Assembly (NCBI GenBank): GCA_036675035.1 | Contig: JAKFFO010000168.1 | Location: 1 to 16,877, forward strand | Length of the DNA: 16,877 nucleotides | Reading direction: 5' to 3' | Source: MESE01 sp036675035 | GTDB lineage: Bacteria > Pseudomonadota > Gammaproteobacteria > Burkholderiales > Burkholderiaceae_D | Shown: positions 6,471-13,561 of the stretch, one piece after another | How the letters are laid out: the number at the start of each line of letters is the position of its first letter | How positions within the stretch are numbered: the first letter of the stretch is position 1 | Translations under genes and position numbers: made by a program | The notes under the pieces: generated by a model | The model's database searches: none | Seen by the model: only the letters and a program-made list of their open reading frames with translations | Told to the model about the DNA's origin: nothing

Positions 6471-7880
6471 TTATGAGCTGGCGACTGTTGCGACGCCCAC
6501 CGCCGGCCGTGGCCGCGTGTTGACCGGCAAGCACAGCACGGCGGTAATCAGGCCTCCCGCCATCAGCAGCAGATACAGCGTCTGGAAATCGGCGAGCGCA
6601 ACGTCTTTTCCGCCGACCAGCACCACCGTGATTGCCACCCCGAATACCGAACCGATCTGCCGTATCGCCGTGTTGACCGCGACGCCGACGCCGAATCGAT
6701 TCGGCGGGAGCCCATGCGCCGCGGCGCCGGACAGCGACGGCAGCACCATGCCGACGCCGAGCCCGGACAGCAGCATGCCGGGAAGCCAGGCGGCGAGATA
6801 TTGAGGTTCCATGCCGGTCGCACGGTGCAGCCACGCAGCGCTGCCCGCGAACACGATGCCGCCGGCAACCAGGGCAGCGCGATGGCCGATGCGCGCAGCG
6901 AATTTGCCGGTGATGATCGCGACCGGGATCACCATCAACGGCCCCGGCGTCACGGCCAGTCCCGACAGCGACAACGAATAGCCCCAGATCTTGGTCAGGA
7001 ACATGAAGAAGCCGAAGAACATCACCGTGAAGGTCATGCCGAAGCAGAACGTGGCCAGATTGACGTACGCGAAGGTGACGTTCTTGAACAGGCTGAGGTC
7101 CAGTGCCGGGGAGGGTGAGCGGCGGGACCAGCCGATGAATACCAGCAGCAGTAACACGCCTGCCGCGGCAGCCGATAGCGTCGGCGCGGCAAGAATGCCC
7201 CATTCTTCGGACTGCACCACGCTCAGCGACAAAAGGCCGATGCCGAACACAAGCAGCAGAATGCCCGCGATGTCGGGGCGGGCTGACGCGTCCGTCGCGC
7301 GTTGCTCCTGCAGCAGGCGGTAACCGCGCACCACGGTGATCAAGCCGATCGGCACATTGATGTAGAACGCATACTGCCATCCCCACTGATCGACAATGTA
7401 AGAGCCGGCACTCGGGCCGACCGCAGCGGCAAGCGCACCGACTGCGCCCCATAGCGCGACCGCGACCGGCCGCTGTGCCGCCGGAAATACGCCAAGTACC
7501 AATGCCAGCGAAGCGGGAGTCAACAGTGCGGCGCCGACCGCCTGCAGCACGCGTGCGGCAATGAGTGATTCCGGGTTTGGCGATGCGCCGCATAGCGCAG
7601 ACGCGACCGTGAACATGCCCACGCCCAGCAGGAATATGCGGCGATGTCCATGCATGTCTGCCATCCGGCCTGCAGCAACCAGCAGCGCGGCGAAGACGAT
7701 CGTGTAAGCGTTGAGCACCCATGACAGGTGCGCGCTGCTGGTTGCGGGGAAGGTTTGTTGAATCGCCGGAAATGCGGCGAACAGGATGGTGGCATCTGCG
7801 GAAACCAGAAACACGGCGGCGCTGGTCAGCCAGAACACTTTCCACGGATTCGTGGAGATGCCGGAGCTTTTCACATTCAT
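6471..7880 (-). CDS. DHA2-family MFS drug/metabolite exporter (14-TM type)
   Basis: 469 residues from ATG 7880, chosen over an in-frame ATG at 7907 because a GAAGGTGA-like site lies just upstream. Hydrophobicity suggests about 14 spans. Family signatures: an acidic TM1 motif SADATILFAAFPAI (27-40), motif A GRMADMHGHRR (71-81) in the loop after TM2, and a motif-C-like Gly-rich TM5 (GAVGALAAAVGPSAG, 145-159) typical of proton-driven antiporters. Such proteins export drugs or small lipophilic molecules across the inner membrane. It is the last gene of a hydrolase-TetR-MFS unit, 184 bases after the TetR gene. That suggests ligand-induced export of a compound the hydrolase may also process. Substrate unknown. 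Confidence 0.85.
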   Translation of the reverse strand: MNVKSSGISTNPWKVFWLTSAAVFLVSADATILFAAFPAIQQTFPATSSAHLSWVLNAYTIVFAALLVAAGRMADMHGHRRIFLLGVGMFTVASALCGASPNPESLIAARVLQAVGAALLTPASLALVLGVFPAAQRPVAVALWGAVGALAAAVGPSAGSYIVDQWGWQYAFYINVPIGLITVVRGYRLLQEQRATDASARPDIAGILLLVFGIGLLSLSVVQSEEWGILAAPTLSAAAAGVLLLLVFIGWSRRSPSPALDLSLFKNVTFAYVNLATFCFGMTFTVMFFGFFMFLTKIWGYSLSLSGLAVTPGPLMVIPVAIITGKFAARIGHRAALVAGGIVFAGSAAWLHRATGMEPQYLAAWLPGMLLSGLGVGMVLPSLSGAAAHGLPPNRFGVGVAVNTAIRQIGSVFGVAITVVLVGGKDVALADFQTLYLLLMAGGLITAVLCLPVNTRPRPAVGVATVASS

Positions 7881-8064
7881 TTTGTCACCTTCAAAAGTTA
7901 CCCTCATGTATAAGGCTGCCGAGTCAGGCCGCGTCGAGGCGCGCCGCGATTCCTGGCGCTGCACCAATGCGCGCGACTTGAAAGCACGAGCGGGCCCAGC
8001 CTGCGATTGCTGCAGGAATCGTCATTTCGCTGTTTCTTGAAAAATGCCTGGACGACGGTGATGG

Positions 8065-8646
8065 TTACTTCATTTTTCCGCTCACGCCGGCCAGAACCGT
8101 GTTGCGGCCGGATTCGAGAAACGCATCCGACATTGCCGGATCGCCGACGGCGCGGGCCAGGATCATGGTGCCGACCAGTGCGCCCGCCACGCCGCGCGCA
8201 TCTCCCGCCAGCCCATCTGCTTCGATCAATTCGCCGATCAGGCCGGTCCATGCCTCCACCTGGGCTGCGAACGCGGCGCGCGTCTCCGGCGTGTGGCGCG
8301 CCAGTTCCGCGCCGTTTGCGGCCGCAAAGCAACCGGTCCCCGGCGCATCGCGATGCCGCTTCGACAGATAGGCATTGACCAACGCCTCCAGCCGTTTGCC
8401 TTTCGGCCTGCTTTCGACGAATTCACGGAACAACGCGGTTGTGGTCGACAGACTATCGTTGCAGGCTTCGGCAATCAGATCTTCCTTCGATCCGAAATGA
8501 GCATAAAATCCGCCGACTGTAAGGCCGGCGCTTTGCATCAGGCTGGCGACGCCGACCGCTTCAATTCCGTCCGCGCGAAACCGTTCGCTGGCGCGTCGAA
8601 CGATGCGCTTGTGCGTCTCGTCCTTGTGTTCCTTCGAATAACGCAT
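8065..8646 (-). CDS. TetR/AcrR-family transcriptional regulator
   Basis: 193 residues, start 8646 with an AGGGAGC-like ribosome site eight bases upstream. The N-terminal HTH is typical: a first helix HKRIVRRASERFRADGIEAVGV (about 12-33), then LMQSAGLTVGGFYAHFGSKEDLIAEA (36-61), where GGFYAHFGSKEDL is the conserved recognition-helix region. The rest is a helical ligand-binding and dimerisation domain with two short Ala-rich helices at the end. TetR proteins usually repress their own operon until a ligand binds. This gene lies between the hydrolase (16 bases) and the MFS gene, so it probably controls both and itself through the palindrome at 9428-9469. The ligand cannot be deduced. Confidence 0.9.
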   Translation of the reverse strand: MRYSKEHKDETHKRIVRRASERFRADGIEAVGVASLMQSAGLTVGGFYAHFGSKEDLIAEACNDSLSTTTALFREFVESRPKGKRLEALVNAYLSKRHRDAPGTGCFAAANGAELARHTPETRAAFAAQVEAWTGLIGELIEADGLAGDARGVAGALVGTMILARAVGDPAMSDAFLESGRNTVLAGVSGKMK

Positions 8647-8662
8647 ACCGTTGCTCCCTGAT

Positions 8663-9418
8663 TCAATTTGTCAAAAACGATACCGAAGCGGAAACGACAT
8701 CCGGATCGGCGAGAATGCGCCGGTGACCGAGCCCTTCACGTGCAATGAATCGGGCGCCGGGCCACGCGCGAGCAATTTCCTGCCCGTTGACAAAGGGCAC
8801 CACCTGGTCATCCGTCGAGTGAATCACCAGCGCACTGGATTTGAGCGACGGCGCGATGGCCGGATAATCGATGCTGTCCATATCGATATCGCGCCGGCGC
8901 AGTGCCGTCAGCAGCGCTTCCGGGTCGACTCCTGCCTGGCGTGCAAAAGCGCGCGCAAAATCCGCGTATCGCGAAGGCGGCGCAATAAGGACGGTACGGG
9001 CAAGCTCCATTCCGTTCTGCAATGCGACGCCGGTCGCGGCGCATCCGACCGAGTGCGCGACGACGCCGGTGACCGGGCCGATCGCGCGCACTACATGAAA
9101 AATTCCGTCCGCGAGATCGGGGATGGATGCAGCTTCGCCATCGGAGCACCCGTGCGCCGGCAAGTCCATGCCGACCACCCGCCGTCCCGCAGCGACCAGC
9201 GGTTCCACGAAAGCATCGAGGTCGGTATGCGAGCCGGACCATCCATGTACCAGCAACACCGTCGGCCCGGCACCGCGCTGCCATAGCGCAATTTTTCCAG
9301 TCGGTGTGGAAATGGTCTGGGCGGCGATTCCGGACAGGCCGGACGGGTTTTGCCTGGTCTGGCGTATCGGGGTCAGGAACGCCAGCGCGGCGTTTTCCGG
9401 CGATAGTGGTTTGGGCAT
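8663..9418 (-). CDS. Alpha/beta hydrolase
   Basis: 251 residues from ATG 9418; a TTG two codons upstream (9424) is less likely. No strong Shine-Dalgarno is visible. The fold is clear: the oxyanion-hole segment LLVHGWSGS (55-63), a G-x-D-L-P-x-H-G-x-S strand-turn (83-92), the nucleophile elbow AHSVG with Ser123, the acid strand IHSTDDQVVP (Asp204) and the base GLGHRR (His232). The elbow begins with Ala rather than the Gly of the usual G-x-S-x-G, which is tolerated in this fold. The reaction (esterase, lactonase, thioesterase or other) is not predictable. First gene of the hydrolase-TetR-MFS unit, directly downstream of the AT-rich palindrome and promoter. Confidence 0.85.
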   Translation of the reverse strand: MPKPLSPENAALAFLTPIRQTRQNPSGLSGIAAQTISTPTGKIALWQRGAGPTVLLVHGWSGSHTDLDAFVEPLVAAGRRVVGMDLPAHGCSDGEAASIPDLADGIFHVVRAIGPVTGVVAHSVGCAATGVALQNGMELARTVLIAPPSRYADFARAFARQAGVDPEALLTALRRRDIDMDSIDYPAIAPSLKSSALVIHSTDDQVVPFVNGQEIARAWPGARFIAREGLGHRRILADPDVVSASVSFLTN

Positions 9419-9427
9419 GAGCAAGAC

Positions 9428-9469
9428 TTTTTAAATTACGATAATAATATTATATGCGTAATATAAAAA
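9428..9469. promoter_or_regulatory. AT-rich 42-bp imperfect palindrome, candidate TetR operator
   Basis: 17 of 21 positions pair symmetrically. The core arms ATTACG (9435-9440) and CGTAAT (9457-9462) are perfect, the centre ATAATATTAT is a 10-bp palindrome, and outer T-run/A-run arms extend it. It overlaps the -10 box of the promoter for the hydrolase-TetR-MFS unit, which is where a TetR dimer would block transcription. Assignment to the TetR encoded in the unit is inferred from position and symmetry. Confidence 0.6.
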
Positions 9470-9476
9470 AGCGCAA
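9449..9476 (-). promoter_or_regulatory. Promoter of the hydrolase-TetR-MFS unit
   Basis: On the minus strand, TTGCGC (9471-9476) stands 16 bases from a consensus TATAAT (9449-9454). The -10 is perfect and the -35 is weak. A start near 9442 gives a leader of about 24 bases to the hydrolase ATG. Confidence 0.5.
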
Positions 9477-9522
9477 GCGGATGTAAACCAGTGCCGATTA
9501 GTCAAGGCCGATCCACGCGTTT

Positions 9523-9536
9523 GCGGCATCTGCCGC
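9523..9536. other. Short GC-rich hairpin
   Basis: GCGGCA (9523-9528) and TGCCGC (9531-9536) are exact complements around TC. It lies between the end of suyZ and the promoter of the next unit, and may contribute to ending or protecting the suyZ transcript. No T-run. Confidence 0.3.
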
Positions 9537-9560
9537 GGTGCAAGGGTATTTCGGTGGCTG

Positions 9561-9590
9561 GCGCGGCAAGAATTCCTTTTTGTGCCGCGC
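9561..9590 (-). terminator. Stem-loop after suyZ
   Basis: GCGCGGCA (9561-9568) pairs perfectly with TGCCGCGC (9583-9590) over a 14-base loop, beginning 15 bases after the suyZ stop. No T-run follows, so it is a candidate 3'-end stabiliser or factor-dependent terminator for the suy operon rather than a classical intrinsic terminator. Confidence 0.4.
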
Positions 9591-9605
9591 TGCGTAACGC
9601 TAAAC

Positions 9606-10613
9606 TTATCCGGTGATGGCGAGCGCAACCAGCACGAGCAGGGCAAGCCACACGGTTTCGGCAACCAGCATCAGCACCGGCCGCCATCCCAGTTCAGCCA
9701 GCGACTGGAACGAGGTCTTGATGCCGAGCGCCGCGATCGCAACGACAAGGCATGCGCGCGACACGTGATTGATCCAGCTTCCGGCATCGGGCGGAATGAA
9801 GCCGAAGCTGTTTACCAGCATGATCCAGACGAACCCGATCAGGAAGAACGGGACCAGCGGCGGCGCCTCCAGATCGGTTTGCGCATTCCGGCTCTTGAAC
9901 CGGATCAGCAGAAACAGCACCACCGGCACCAGGCATGCCACTCGCGCGAGCTTGACCACCGTGGCCACATCGCCGGTGTCGCTGGAAATCATGTACCCGG
10001 CTCCGACTACCTGCGCCACATCATGTATCGTCCCTCCGATGAAAATTCCTGCTGCGGTCGAATCGAGATGCAGCAGGCTCACGAGCAGCGGATAAATGAT
10101 CATCGCAAGTGTCGACAACGCTGTCACGCCGACCACTGTCAACAAGGTGAATCGCTCGTTGTCCTTGTTTTGCGGCAGGGCTGCGGCGATCGCGAGTGCC
10201 GCCGATGCGCCGCAAATTGCGACCGCGCCGCCCGACAATATGCCTTCGGTCACCGGGCGCCTGAGCCGCCCCGCCAGCCAGCAACCCAGCAGGATTGTCG
10301 ACAGCAGGCCGCCGACCACGATCAGCAAAGGCGTTATGCCAAGCGATGCCACCTGCGCGATGGTAATTTTCGCGCCCAGCAGCGCAACTCCGGTGCGCAG
10401 CAGGGTTTTGCTGCAAAACTCAATGCCCGGTTGGCAAACCGGATCGTGGGACAGGAAATGAAACGCAATGCCGAAAAACAGTGCGTACAGCAAGGTCGGA
10501 CCGCCGTAACTTGTCGATATGTAGGCGGATGCGAGTGCAATTACGATCGCAATCGCGGCGCCTGGCCAGCTACGGCGCAACTCGGAGGGGCGCCAGGCGG
10601 CAATCAGTTTCAT
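9606..10613 (-). CDS. suyZ: Putative sulfate/sulfite exporter of the YeiH/PSE (UPF0324) family
   Basis: 335 residues, very hydrophobic, about ten membrane spans. Features of the YeiH/UPF0324 family: a YGGPTLLYALFFGIAFHFL segment near the N-terminus, the central SGGAVAICGASAALAIAAALP motif (about 127-147), the FIGGTIHDVAQVVGAGYMIS segment (about 191-210), and an ALGIKTSF motif near the C-terminus. The family is classed as putative sulfate exporters, and members named TauZ or SuyZ accompany sulfonate desulfonation genes. The likely role is removal of toxic sulfite, or sulfate formed from it, released by SuyAB. Its ATG overlaps the suyR stop by four bases (ATGA), so translation is probably coupled. 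The export function is inferred from family and context; the family itself is clear. Confidence 0.8.
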   Translation of the reverse strand: MKLIAAWRPSELRRSWPGAAIAIVIALASAYISTSYGGPTLLYALFFGIAFHFLSHDPVCQPGIEFCSKTLLRTGVALLGAKITIAQVASLGITPLLIVVGGLLSTILLGCWLAGRLRRPVTEGILSGGAVAICGASAALAIAAALPQNKDNERFTLLTVVGVTALSTLAMIIYPLLVSLLHLDSTAAGIFIGGTIHDVAQVVGAGYMISSDTGDVATVVKLARVACLVPVVLFLLIRFKSRNAQTDLEAPPLVPFFLIGFVWIMLVNSFGFIPPDAGSWINHVSRACLVVAIAALGIKTSFQSLAELGWRPVLMLVAETVWLALLVLVALAITG

Positions 10614-11353
10614 TGCGAGCCTGCGGCACAGTATTCATAGCGCTCGGTATTTACATACGAAATCCGCCATTCGACCGGCTGGTCGTTGTAGGAATAAGCC
10701 ACGCGGCGCACGGTCAAAAGCGGCGCGCCCGGCTCCACCCCGAGCAACTCCGCATGCTTGCTGCTGGCCAGCGTGGAGCGCAGACGCTCCTCGATCCGGA
10801 TCACATTCAATCCGAATTCGGCTTGATAGAAGTTGTACAGCGTGCTTGGACGCTGCTCGATGCGCGCGCGGGTCAGGCCGGCAAACAATGCTTCGGGCAG
10901 CGTGATTTCATCCACCAGTGCCGGCTCGCCGTTCAGGTTCATCAGATTGGTGAAATGAAATGCCTTCGATGCGCCGGCGATGCCGAGTTTCTCGCATGCC
11001 TGCCTGTCGGCCTTGCCCTTGGAAAAATCCACCAGAACCGGGCTCGGATAGGTTTTCGGCTCGTCGTGCCGAGCGATCTTGAAGTAACGGAACCAATGCT
11101 GATCCCGATTATGCGTCGCGACAAAAGTGCCCCGGCCCTGATGCCGGATCAGTATGCCTTCGGCAACCAGTTCATCGATCGCCTTGCGCAGCGTGCCGAT
11201 CGATACCGAGAAGCGTTCGCATAATCTTTTTTCTGCCGGAATCGCTTCGCCCGGCAGCCATTCGGCCGCCGACAGCGCCAGCAGCATCTTGCGCTGCACT
11301 TCCTTGTACAAGGTCATGCCGACGGTCGTTTGCGTGGAAGAATGTTCGCTCAT
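10610..11353 (-). CDS. suyR: GntR-family (HutC/UTRA) regulator of sulfolactate metabolism
   Basis: 247 residues. The N-terminal winged helix (about 14-80) has LYKEVQRKMLLALSA, the PGEAIPAEKRLCERFSVSIGTLRKAIDELVAEGIL core and the wing RHQGRGTFVA, all typical of GntR proteins. The C-terminal part (about 95-240) is a UTRA ligand-binding domain with LYNFYQAEFGLNV..IEERL and PLLTVRRVAYSYNDQPVEWRISYV, placing it in the HutC subfamily. It probably senses a pathway intermediate and controls the divergent promoters between suyA and slcH. Start 11353 has no clear ribosome site, so the real start could be internal. The gene follows comC after a terminator-like hairpin and overlaps suyZ. The symbol follows the regulator in known sulfolactate clusters. 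Confidence 0.8.
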   Translation of the reverse strand: MSEHSSTQTTVGMTLYKEVQRKMLLALSAAEWLPGEAIPAEKRLCERFSVSIGTLRKAIDELVAEGILIRHQGRGTFVATHNRDQHWFRYFKIARHDEPKTYPSPVLVDFSKGKADRQACEKLGIAGASKAFHFTNLMNLNGEPALVDEITLPEALFAGLTRARIEQRPSTLYNFYQAEFGLNVIRIEERLRSTLASSKHAELLGVEPGAPLLTVRRVAYSYNDQPVEWRISYVNTERYEYCAAGSQ

Positions 11354-11387
11354 AAAGAAATGGAAGGGCCGAATTCAGGATGCCGTT

Positions 11388-11414
11388 AAAAAACGATCGC
11401 GGCGCAGACGCCGC
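11388..11414 (-). terminator. Intrinsic terminator/attenuator between comC and suyR
   Basis: On the minus strand GCGGCG-TCTG-CGCCGC (11414-11399) forms a six-bp GC stem. Five bases later comes a run of six T (11393-11388). It lies 16 bases after the comC stop. As suyR has only about 34 bases left before its start, it is more likely a partial attenuator than the end of the operon. Confidence 0.5.
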
Positions 11415-11430
11415 CCCGATGGAGAGGTAT

Positions 11431-12435
11431 TCAGTTTTCCGCCAGTACGATCAGTTGCTGATGCAATGCGTCCGGAATGGCGATCCCTTCTTGCGCAGCC
11501 TTCAGCGCGATAGCGCGGCGCCGGTCGCCGGGCAGCCGCACTTCCCGGTCCTGCAACATCAGTTCGATCAGTTTTTCGGTGCGCGAATAATACACGTCGG
11601 AACCGGCCAGCGCACCCGGATCGACGACAAAAAACATCTGTCCAAGCCGCGGCCGGTTGCCTTCATCGACAAAAAACGAATCCGCCTCAAAGCCGAATGC
11701 CGCACCGGTCAGCGCGCATGCCAGCAATTCGACCATCAACGCGAGCATCGCACCCTTGACGCCGCCGGCCGGCAGCATGCTGCCGGCAAGCGCAGCCTTG
11801 GCATCGGTGGTCGGACGTCCATCGCTGTCGACCGCCCAGCCGAGCGGGATCGGCTTGCCGTCTTTTGCTGCCAGCATGATCTTTCCGCGTGCCGCTTCGC
11901 TCAACGCCAGATCGATCAACAGCGCTTCGGCGTCGCGTCGCGGAAACACCGCAGCAATCGGGTTGGTGCCGAACAGCGGCGTCTTGCCGTTCCAGGCCGG
12001 CATCGCCGCCGGGGAATTGCTGAACGCAAGGCCCACCAGGCCGGCTTTTCCGACCGGCTCCAGGTGCACGGCTGCGGCACCGAAGTGATTGCTGTTGGTG
12101 ACGCCGGCGCAGGCAATGCCGAATTCGCCGGCCCGTTCGATGGCGGTCCGTATCGCCAGCGCACACGCTTCATAAGCCATGCCGCTCTGCGCATCGATGA
12201 GGCAGGAGCCGCCCCTGGAGTGCACGATCTTCGGCTCGGCTTTCGGGTCGGTGCGCCCATTGCGCAGAAAGGTTGTGTATTGCGGAATGCGCGACACGCC
12301 ATGCGAGCTGAGACCTTGGGCATCGGCCGCAACCAGCGCACGGGCAGCGGCCAGCGCCGCGCGCGGCGTGGCGCCCGCCGCTTCGAGCGCGCGACTGGCA
12401 TGTGCGGTCAATTCGTCTATCGAGAGCACTGGCAT
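11431..12435 (-). CDS. comC: (R)-sulfolactate dehydrogenase, malate/L-lactate dehydrogenase (Ldh2) family
   Basis: 334 residues, start 12435 with AGGA nine bases upstream. Ldh2-family signatures: DAQGLSSHGVSRIPQY (38-53, with His45), the NAD-binding VTNSNHFGAAAVHLEP (112-126), the PAWNGKTPLFGTNPIA loop (146-161), and VKGAMLALMVELLACALTGAAFG in the C-terminal half. The family includes malate, sulfolactate and ureidoglycolate dehydrogenases that reduce a 2-oxo acid with NAD(P)H. Position between slcC and suyR in a suyAB cluster points to ComC, EC 1.1.1.272, interconverting (R)-sulfolactate and sulfopyruvate. With SlcC it would act as an indirect racemase feeding SuyAB. Family certain; substrate from context. 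Confidence 0.82.
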   Translation of the reverse strand: MPVLSIDELTAHASRALEAAGATPRAALAAARALVAADAQGLSSHGVSRIPQYTTFLRNGRTDPKAEPKIVHSRGGSCLIDAQSGMAYEACALAIRTAIERAGEFGIACAGVTNSNHFGAAAVHLEPVGKAGLVGLAFSNSPAAMPAWNGKTPLFGTNPIAAVFPRRDAEALLIDLALSEAARGKIMLAAKDGKPIPLGWAVDSDGRPTTDAKAALAGSMLPAGGVKGAMLALMVELLACALTGAAFGFEADSFFVDEGNRPRLGQMFFVVDPGALAGSDVYYSRTEKLIELMLQDREVRLPGDRRRAIALKAAQEGIAIPDALHQQLIVLAEN

Positions 12436-12515
12436 GATTCGGATTCCTGTAATGATTTGTCCGGCGAAGCCGCACGGCTGGCCGTTGCGGCCACTTATTT
12501 ATCTCATTGAATATT

Positions 12516-13439
12516 TCATTGCAGCGCGCTTGCAACGCGTTCGGCGATCAACGCGCTGACCCGGACATTGGATTCCAGCGTCACGCCGGCAATGTGCGGC
12601 GTCAGGATCACGTTCGGCGCGTCCGCCAGCGGATTCCCGGCCGCGAGCGGTTCCCGGTCGAAGACATCAATTGCGGCGCCGGCAAGGTGGCCCGAGCGCA
12701 GCGCATCGGCCAGCGCGGCTTCATCGACAATGCTGCCGCGCGCGCTGTTGATCAGCACGGCGCCCGGCTTCATCATGGCCAGCGCTTCAGTGCCGATCAG
12801 ATTGCGGGTCCGGTCAGTCAGCGGCACATGCAGCGAAACGATGTCCGCCTGTGCCAGCAATGCATCCAGGCTTTTTGGAATTACCCCGGTTTCCCGCCAT
12901 ACCGGTGCGTCGTTGGCGATCATCGGGTCATGCGCAATCACGCTCACACCCAATGCCTGCGCCAGCCGCGCGGTAAGTTGCCCTATGCCGCCAAAGCCGA
13001 CCAATCCCAGCGTTTTGCCGGAAATCTCTTTTCCATTGGACAGCGCGGCGCGGGGCCAGCCGCCATTTGCTGTTTCTGCGCTGCGCGTATAGGCGCCCCG
13101 CAGCAGCGCCATCGCTGTGCCGATGACGTATTCGGCGACCGCGCCGGCATTGGCGCCGGTAGCCGGGATCACCGTGATGCCACGCTCCTTGCATTGCGCG
13201 ACGTCGATATTGTCAAGACCGACGCCGAGCCGGCCGACCACCCGCAGTGTCGCCGCGGCGCCGAGCAGCGCGGCGTCGACCTGGGTGCGGTTGCGTACGA
13301 TCAGCGCATCTGCACCCGCGAGTTCGGCCAGCAGGTCTGGACGCCGGTTCACCAGTTCAGGATCGTAGATGACATCGAAGCGTGCAGCCAGTGCCTTGAC
13401 CGCATCGTCATCCATGAACTCGGAAATTACTATTCTCAT
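12516..13439 (-). CDS. slcC: (S)-sulfolactate dehydrogenase, D-2-hydroxyacid dehydrogenase family
   Basis: 307 residues from ATG 13439, preceded by AGAGGA at six bases; a longer frame to 13517 has no such site and adds a low-quality N-terminus. Phosphoglycerate-dehydrogenase-like layout: substrate domain with VVGRLGVGLDNIDV (67-80), the Rossmann motif LGLVGFGGIGQ (144-154), Asp171 after the second strand (favouring NAD over NADP), NSARGSIVDE with Arg234, Glu263 and TPHIAG with His282, the usual Arg-Glu-His catalytic set. It could be mistaken for SerA, but it is short, lacks the ACT domain and sits in a suyAB cluster. The likely role is oxidising (S)-sulfolactate to sulfopyruvate (EC 1.1.1.310). 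Spacing is 122 bases to suyB and 80 to comC. Confidence 0.82.
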   Translation of the reverse strand: MRIVISEFMDDDAVKALAARFDVIYDPELVNRRPDLLAELAGADALIVRNRTQVDAALLGAAATLRVVGRLGVGLDNIDVAQCKERGITVIPATGANAGAVAEYVIGTAMALLRGAYTRSAETANGGWPRAALSNGKEISGKTLGLVGFGGIGQLTARLAQALGVSVIAHDPMIANDAPVWRETGVIPKSLDALLAQADIVSLHVPLTDRTRNLIGTEALAMMKPGAVLINSARGSIVDEAALADALRSGHLAGAAIDVFDREPLAAGNPLADAPNVILTPHIAGVTLESNVRVSALIAERVASALQ

Positions 13440-13484
13440 CGCCTGTCCTCTTGCAAATCCCGCGCGGGAAGATTCATTGCATCG

Positions 13485-13527
13485 AAAAACGGGCCGGCGT
13501 GCTTTCGTGTCCGGCACGTCGACCCGT
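13485..13527 (-). terminator. Terminator-like stem-loop between suyB and slcC
   Basis: On the minus strand ACGGG (13527-13523) pairs with CCCGT (13493-13489), CGTGC (13518-13514) pairs with GCACG (13502-13498) inside, and TTTT follows (13488-13485). It begins 34 bases after the suyB stop. Likely partial termination, reducing slcC/comC relative to suyAB. A separate TCCCGCGCGGGA palindrome (13458-13469) lies just beyond. Confidence 0.45.
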
Positions 13528-13561
13528 GTTCATGAAGCAACCTGGAACGGCAGGGCCGTGA

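Noticed and set aside
6400..7845. Long minus-strand frame overlapping the MFS gene
   Set aside because: It is an out-of-phase frame of a GC-rich gene; its translation is Arg/Cys/Gly-rich with no hydrophobic spans, while the other frame is a clear transporter.
7947..8021. 9-bp inverted repeat CGATTCCTG/CAGGAATCG between the TetR and MFS genes
   Set aside because: Arms are 57 bases apart with no supporting inner pairing; one such match in a gap of this size is not surprising.
9582..10640. Long plus-strand frame opposite suyZ
   Set aside because: The Gln/Arg/His-rich translation without domains is typical of the antisense of a GC-rich membrane gene; suyZ on the other strand has family motifs.
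11380..12510. Long plus-strand frame opposite comC
   Set aside because: Antisense shadow with Arg/Gln-rich sequence and no ribosome site.
12516..13517. Longer N-terminus for slcC and a SerA identity
   Set aside because: The extra 26 residues have no ribosome site before them, whereas ATG 13439 has AGAGGA; there is no ACT domain as in many SerA proteins, and the context is sulfonate metabolism.
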